Below, piece by piece: positions 62,774 through 64,000 of a DNA stretch of 64,000 bases. The position numbers and the translations under genes are program-made. Within the stretch, counting starts at the first letter, position 1; each line of letters opens with the position of its first letter. This stretch comes from Sporosarcina sp. JAI121. Its GTDB lineage: Bacteria > Bacillota > Bacilli > Bacillales_A > Planococcaceae. Where the stretch lies: contig NZ_JACCCL010000001.1 in assembly GCF_013408665.1 (NCBI RefSeq), forward strand, positions 1,627,136 through 1,691,135, given 5' to 3'. The notes beneath the pieces are model-generated. The model saw only the letters and a program-made list of their open reading frames with translations, searched no databases and was not told the DNA's origin.

Positions 62774-64000
62774 TTAGCTCCAGTGCGGAACCATTCTTTC
62801 TACAAGCATGTCCCGATATTGTTGAGAAGACTTCGGCAGAATTTTATTAGTTTCATAATCGAAGACAACACCGAATTTTCTGATTAGGTCAAGTTCATCG
62901 ATGTCTCCTGATAGATACATTTTTTCTACTGTTTGAATATCCTGTTGAAGCCATTTTTTGCGGTTCATACGAATGTTTTTCCTAGCAACAATTGTTTCTA
63001 TTTCATCAATCTCAAAAAGATCAATGTCTCTGTCAATTTCAGTGATTACAACACCGTAGTCTTTTTTCGCGCGTTCAATGGATACATATTCATCAATGAC
63101 GTCTTCGAGAACAGCACTTGGATTTCGATTTAATGGATCACCAAGACCTCCGCCCCCTGCTGATGGTCTAGTAAATGAATCACCACTTCCGACTTTTACA
63201 TTAGAAAATATAGCTCCAAGGAATTCTCTACTTTCTTTTTCAGGATTTAACCATGCCCCATGGGGAGATGAAGGCAATCCGCCCCAAATACCCCATGTAA
63301 CGGATCTTGATCGATCACAACAATATGACATTACTGTATCTTGAACGGAAGTCAAAATCCCACCTTTTTCAACCCCGCAGCCACCCCGATATTCACCGGG
63401 GCCTCCAGAGTCAATCTTGATTTCATGTTTTGTCGTGATAACAGGCGATAACCTTTCCTGTCCTTCACAAGGCTGAATACTCAAACCAACACCAAAAACA
63501 GGTGATAGCGCATTGGCTCCATCGCGTTTATTTCTGCCTCCGTGTCCGCCTGCCATCCAGTCGTACCACATAAAATATTCTTTCTCTTTATTTCTCGTAT
63601 CCCACCCGCCAACTAACAAGTATTCCAAATTAAATGAACAAGCTAACGCCCGTTCGGGAATAATTGAAGACCATAATTCAAAACATGCATTCATAATTTT
63701 TTCATAGGCGCCCGAACAAAATCCGGTAACCGCAATTGGACATGGAGCATTTACAACTGAATTTTCAGGTAATTCGACATGTACAACACGATAAAACCCG
63801 GAATTCAGTGGAATATCCGGAAAAAACGTTTTCGTTCCAGCGTAAGTTGCTGATAACGATGCTCCGTATCCAGCGTTCAAAAAGCATCCTATATATGAAT
63901 GCGAACCACTTAGGTCATAAAACACTTCATCATCTTTAATCGTCATTTTCACTTTAATCGGGATTAATCCATCGCCTATATCAGGATCCATATCAATATA
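62774..64000 (-). CDS. Hydantoinase B/oxoprolinase family subunit, 5' end outside window
   Basis: The reading frame is open through base 64000, so only the C-terminal 408 residues are seen. Motifs fit HyuB: DMDPDIGDGLIPIKVKMTI, FLNAGYGASLSATYAGTKTF, a GGPGEYRGGCGVEKGG glycine-rich segment and the GGGGLGDPLNR signature near the end. HyuB with HyuA hydrolyses hydantoins, 5-oxoproline or related cyclic amides, or carboxylates acetone/acetophenone. HyuA is presumably just upstream, outside the window. Confidence 0.9.
   Translation of the reverse strand, partial: YIDMDPDIGDGLIPIKVKMTIKDDEVFYDLSGSHSYIGCFLNAGYGASLSATYAGTKTFFPDIPLNSGFYRVVHVELPENSVVNAPCPIAVTGFCSGAYEKIMNACFELWSSIIPERALACSFNLEYLLVGGWDTRNKEKEYFMWYDWMAGGHGGRNKRDGANALSPVFGVGLSIQPCEGQERLSPVITTKHEIKIDSGGPGEYRGGCGVEKGGILTSVQDTVMSYCCDRSRSVTWGIWGGLPSSPHGAWLNPEKESREFLGAIFSNVKVGSGDSFTRPSAGGGGLGDPLNRNPSAVLEDVIDEYVSIERAKKDYGVVITEIDRDIDLFEIDEIETIVARKNIRMNRKKWLQQDIQTVEKMYLSGDIDELDLIRKFGVVFDYETNKILPKSSQQYRDMLVERMVPHWS

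Noticed and set aside
1-64000. CRISPR array, tRNA or rRNA genes, complete insertion sequences
   Set aside because: I saw no regularly spaced repeats, no tRNA/rRNA-like sequences and no intact transposase on either strand.

Overview
This is a low-GC Gram-positive chromosome segment, most probably from Bacillales and within that Planococcaceae (Sporosarcina-like). The assignment rests on AGGAGG ribosome-binding sites, TTGACA/TATAAT promoters, U-tract terminators, a B. subtilis-type cysH/sat/cysC/sumT/sirB cluster, and families such as YezD, DUF1540, DUF2294, DUF1641 and YrzF. It was inferred by reading alone; no database search was possible.

Layout. 1-9.8 kb (minus): sulfate assimilation, namely SLC13-type permease, APS kinase, APS reductase, ATP sulfurylase, siroheme enzymes SumT and SirB, YezD, then sulfite reductase CysJ and CysI (CysI runs off the window start). 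Both the permease and cysH have their own promoter followed by a leader that contains an intrinsic terminator. 10.4-11.8 kb: a TraB-family protein and a relic of an amino-acid ABC ATPase. 11.9-18.8 kb (minus): a complete LivGHMJF-type ABC importer operon with an acyl-CoA ligase inserted. 19.2-25.4 kb: diguanylate cyclase, HEAT protein, HrtBA-like efflux pair, small basic protein, a kinase-like gene behind a yybP-ykoY (Mn2+) riboswitch, and an NCS1 permease. 25.8-30.5 kb: PqqB-like hydrolase with NhaC, an MFS carrier and a LysE exporter divergent from an XRE-cupin regulator.

31-36 kb is a decaying region: an orphan, strongly folded GC-rich segment, a YhgE/DUF3533-like membrane gene with an in-frame amber codon, a shattered ABC-F gene and a frameshifted GlmS N-terminus lie between small intact genes. 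37-48 kb: SEC-C protein, AarF/UbiB kinase, two tandem small look-alike ORFs, a LysM-3D wall protein, a HAD phosphatase, ptsH, a ptsI broken by a one-base frameshift in a G run, an MBL hydrolase, PurU and DUF1540. 47.6-52.5 kb: a formate dehydrogenase locus (fdhA and DUF1641 divergent from DUF2294 and fdhD).

52.8-54.8 kb holds an overlapping ATPase plus TOPRIM-like gene pair, the best candidate for an incompletely described anti-phage system. 55.1-62 kb encodes an aminotransferase, semialdehyde dehydrogenase, family III CoA-transferase, glutaryl-CoA-dehydrogenase-like enzyme and APC permease. Together these fit 5-aminovalerate/glutarate breakdown to crotonyl-CoA. The promoter-proximal gene is preceded by an operator-like palindrome and an attenuator-like leader. 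The window ends in DUF3870 and a truncated hydantoinase B subunit.
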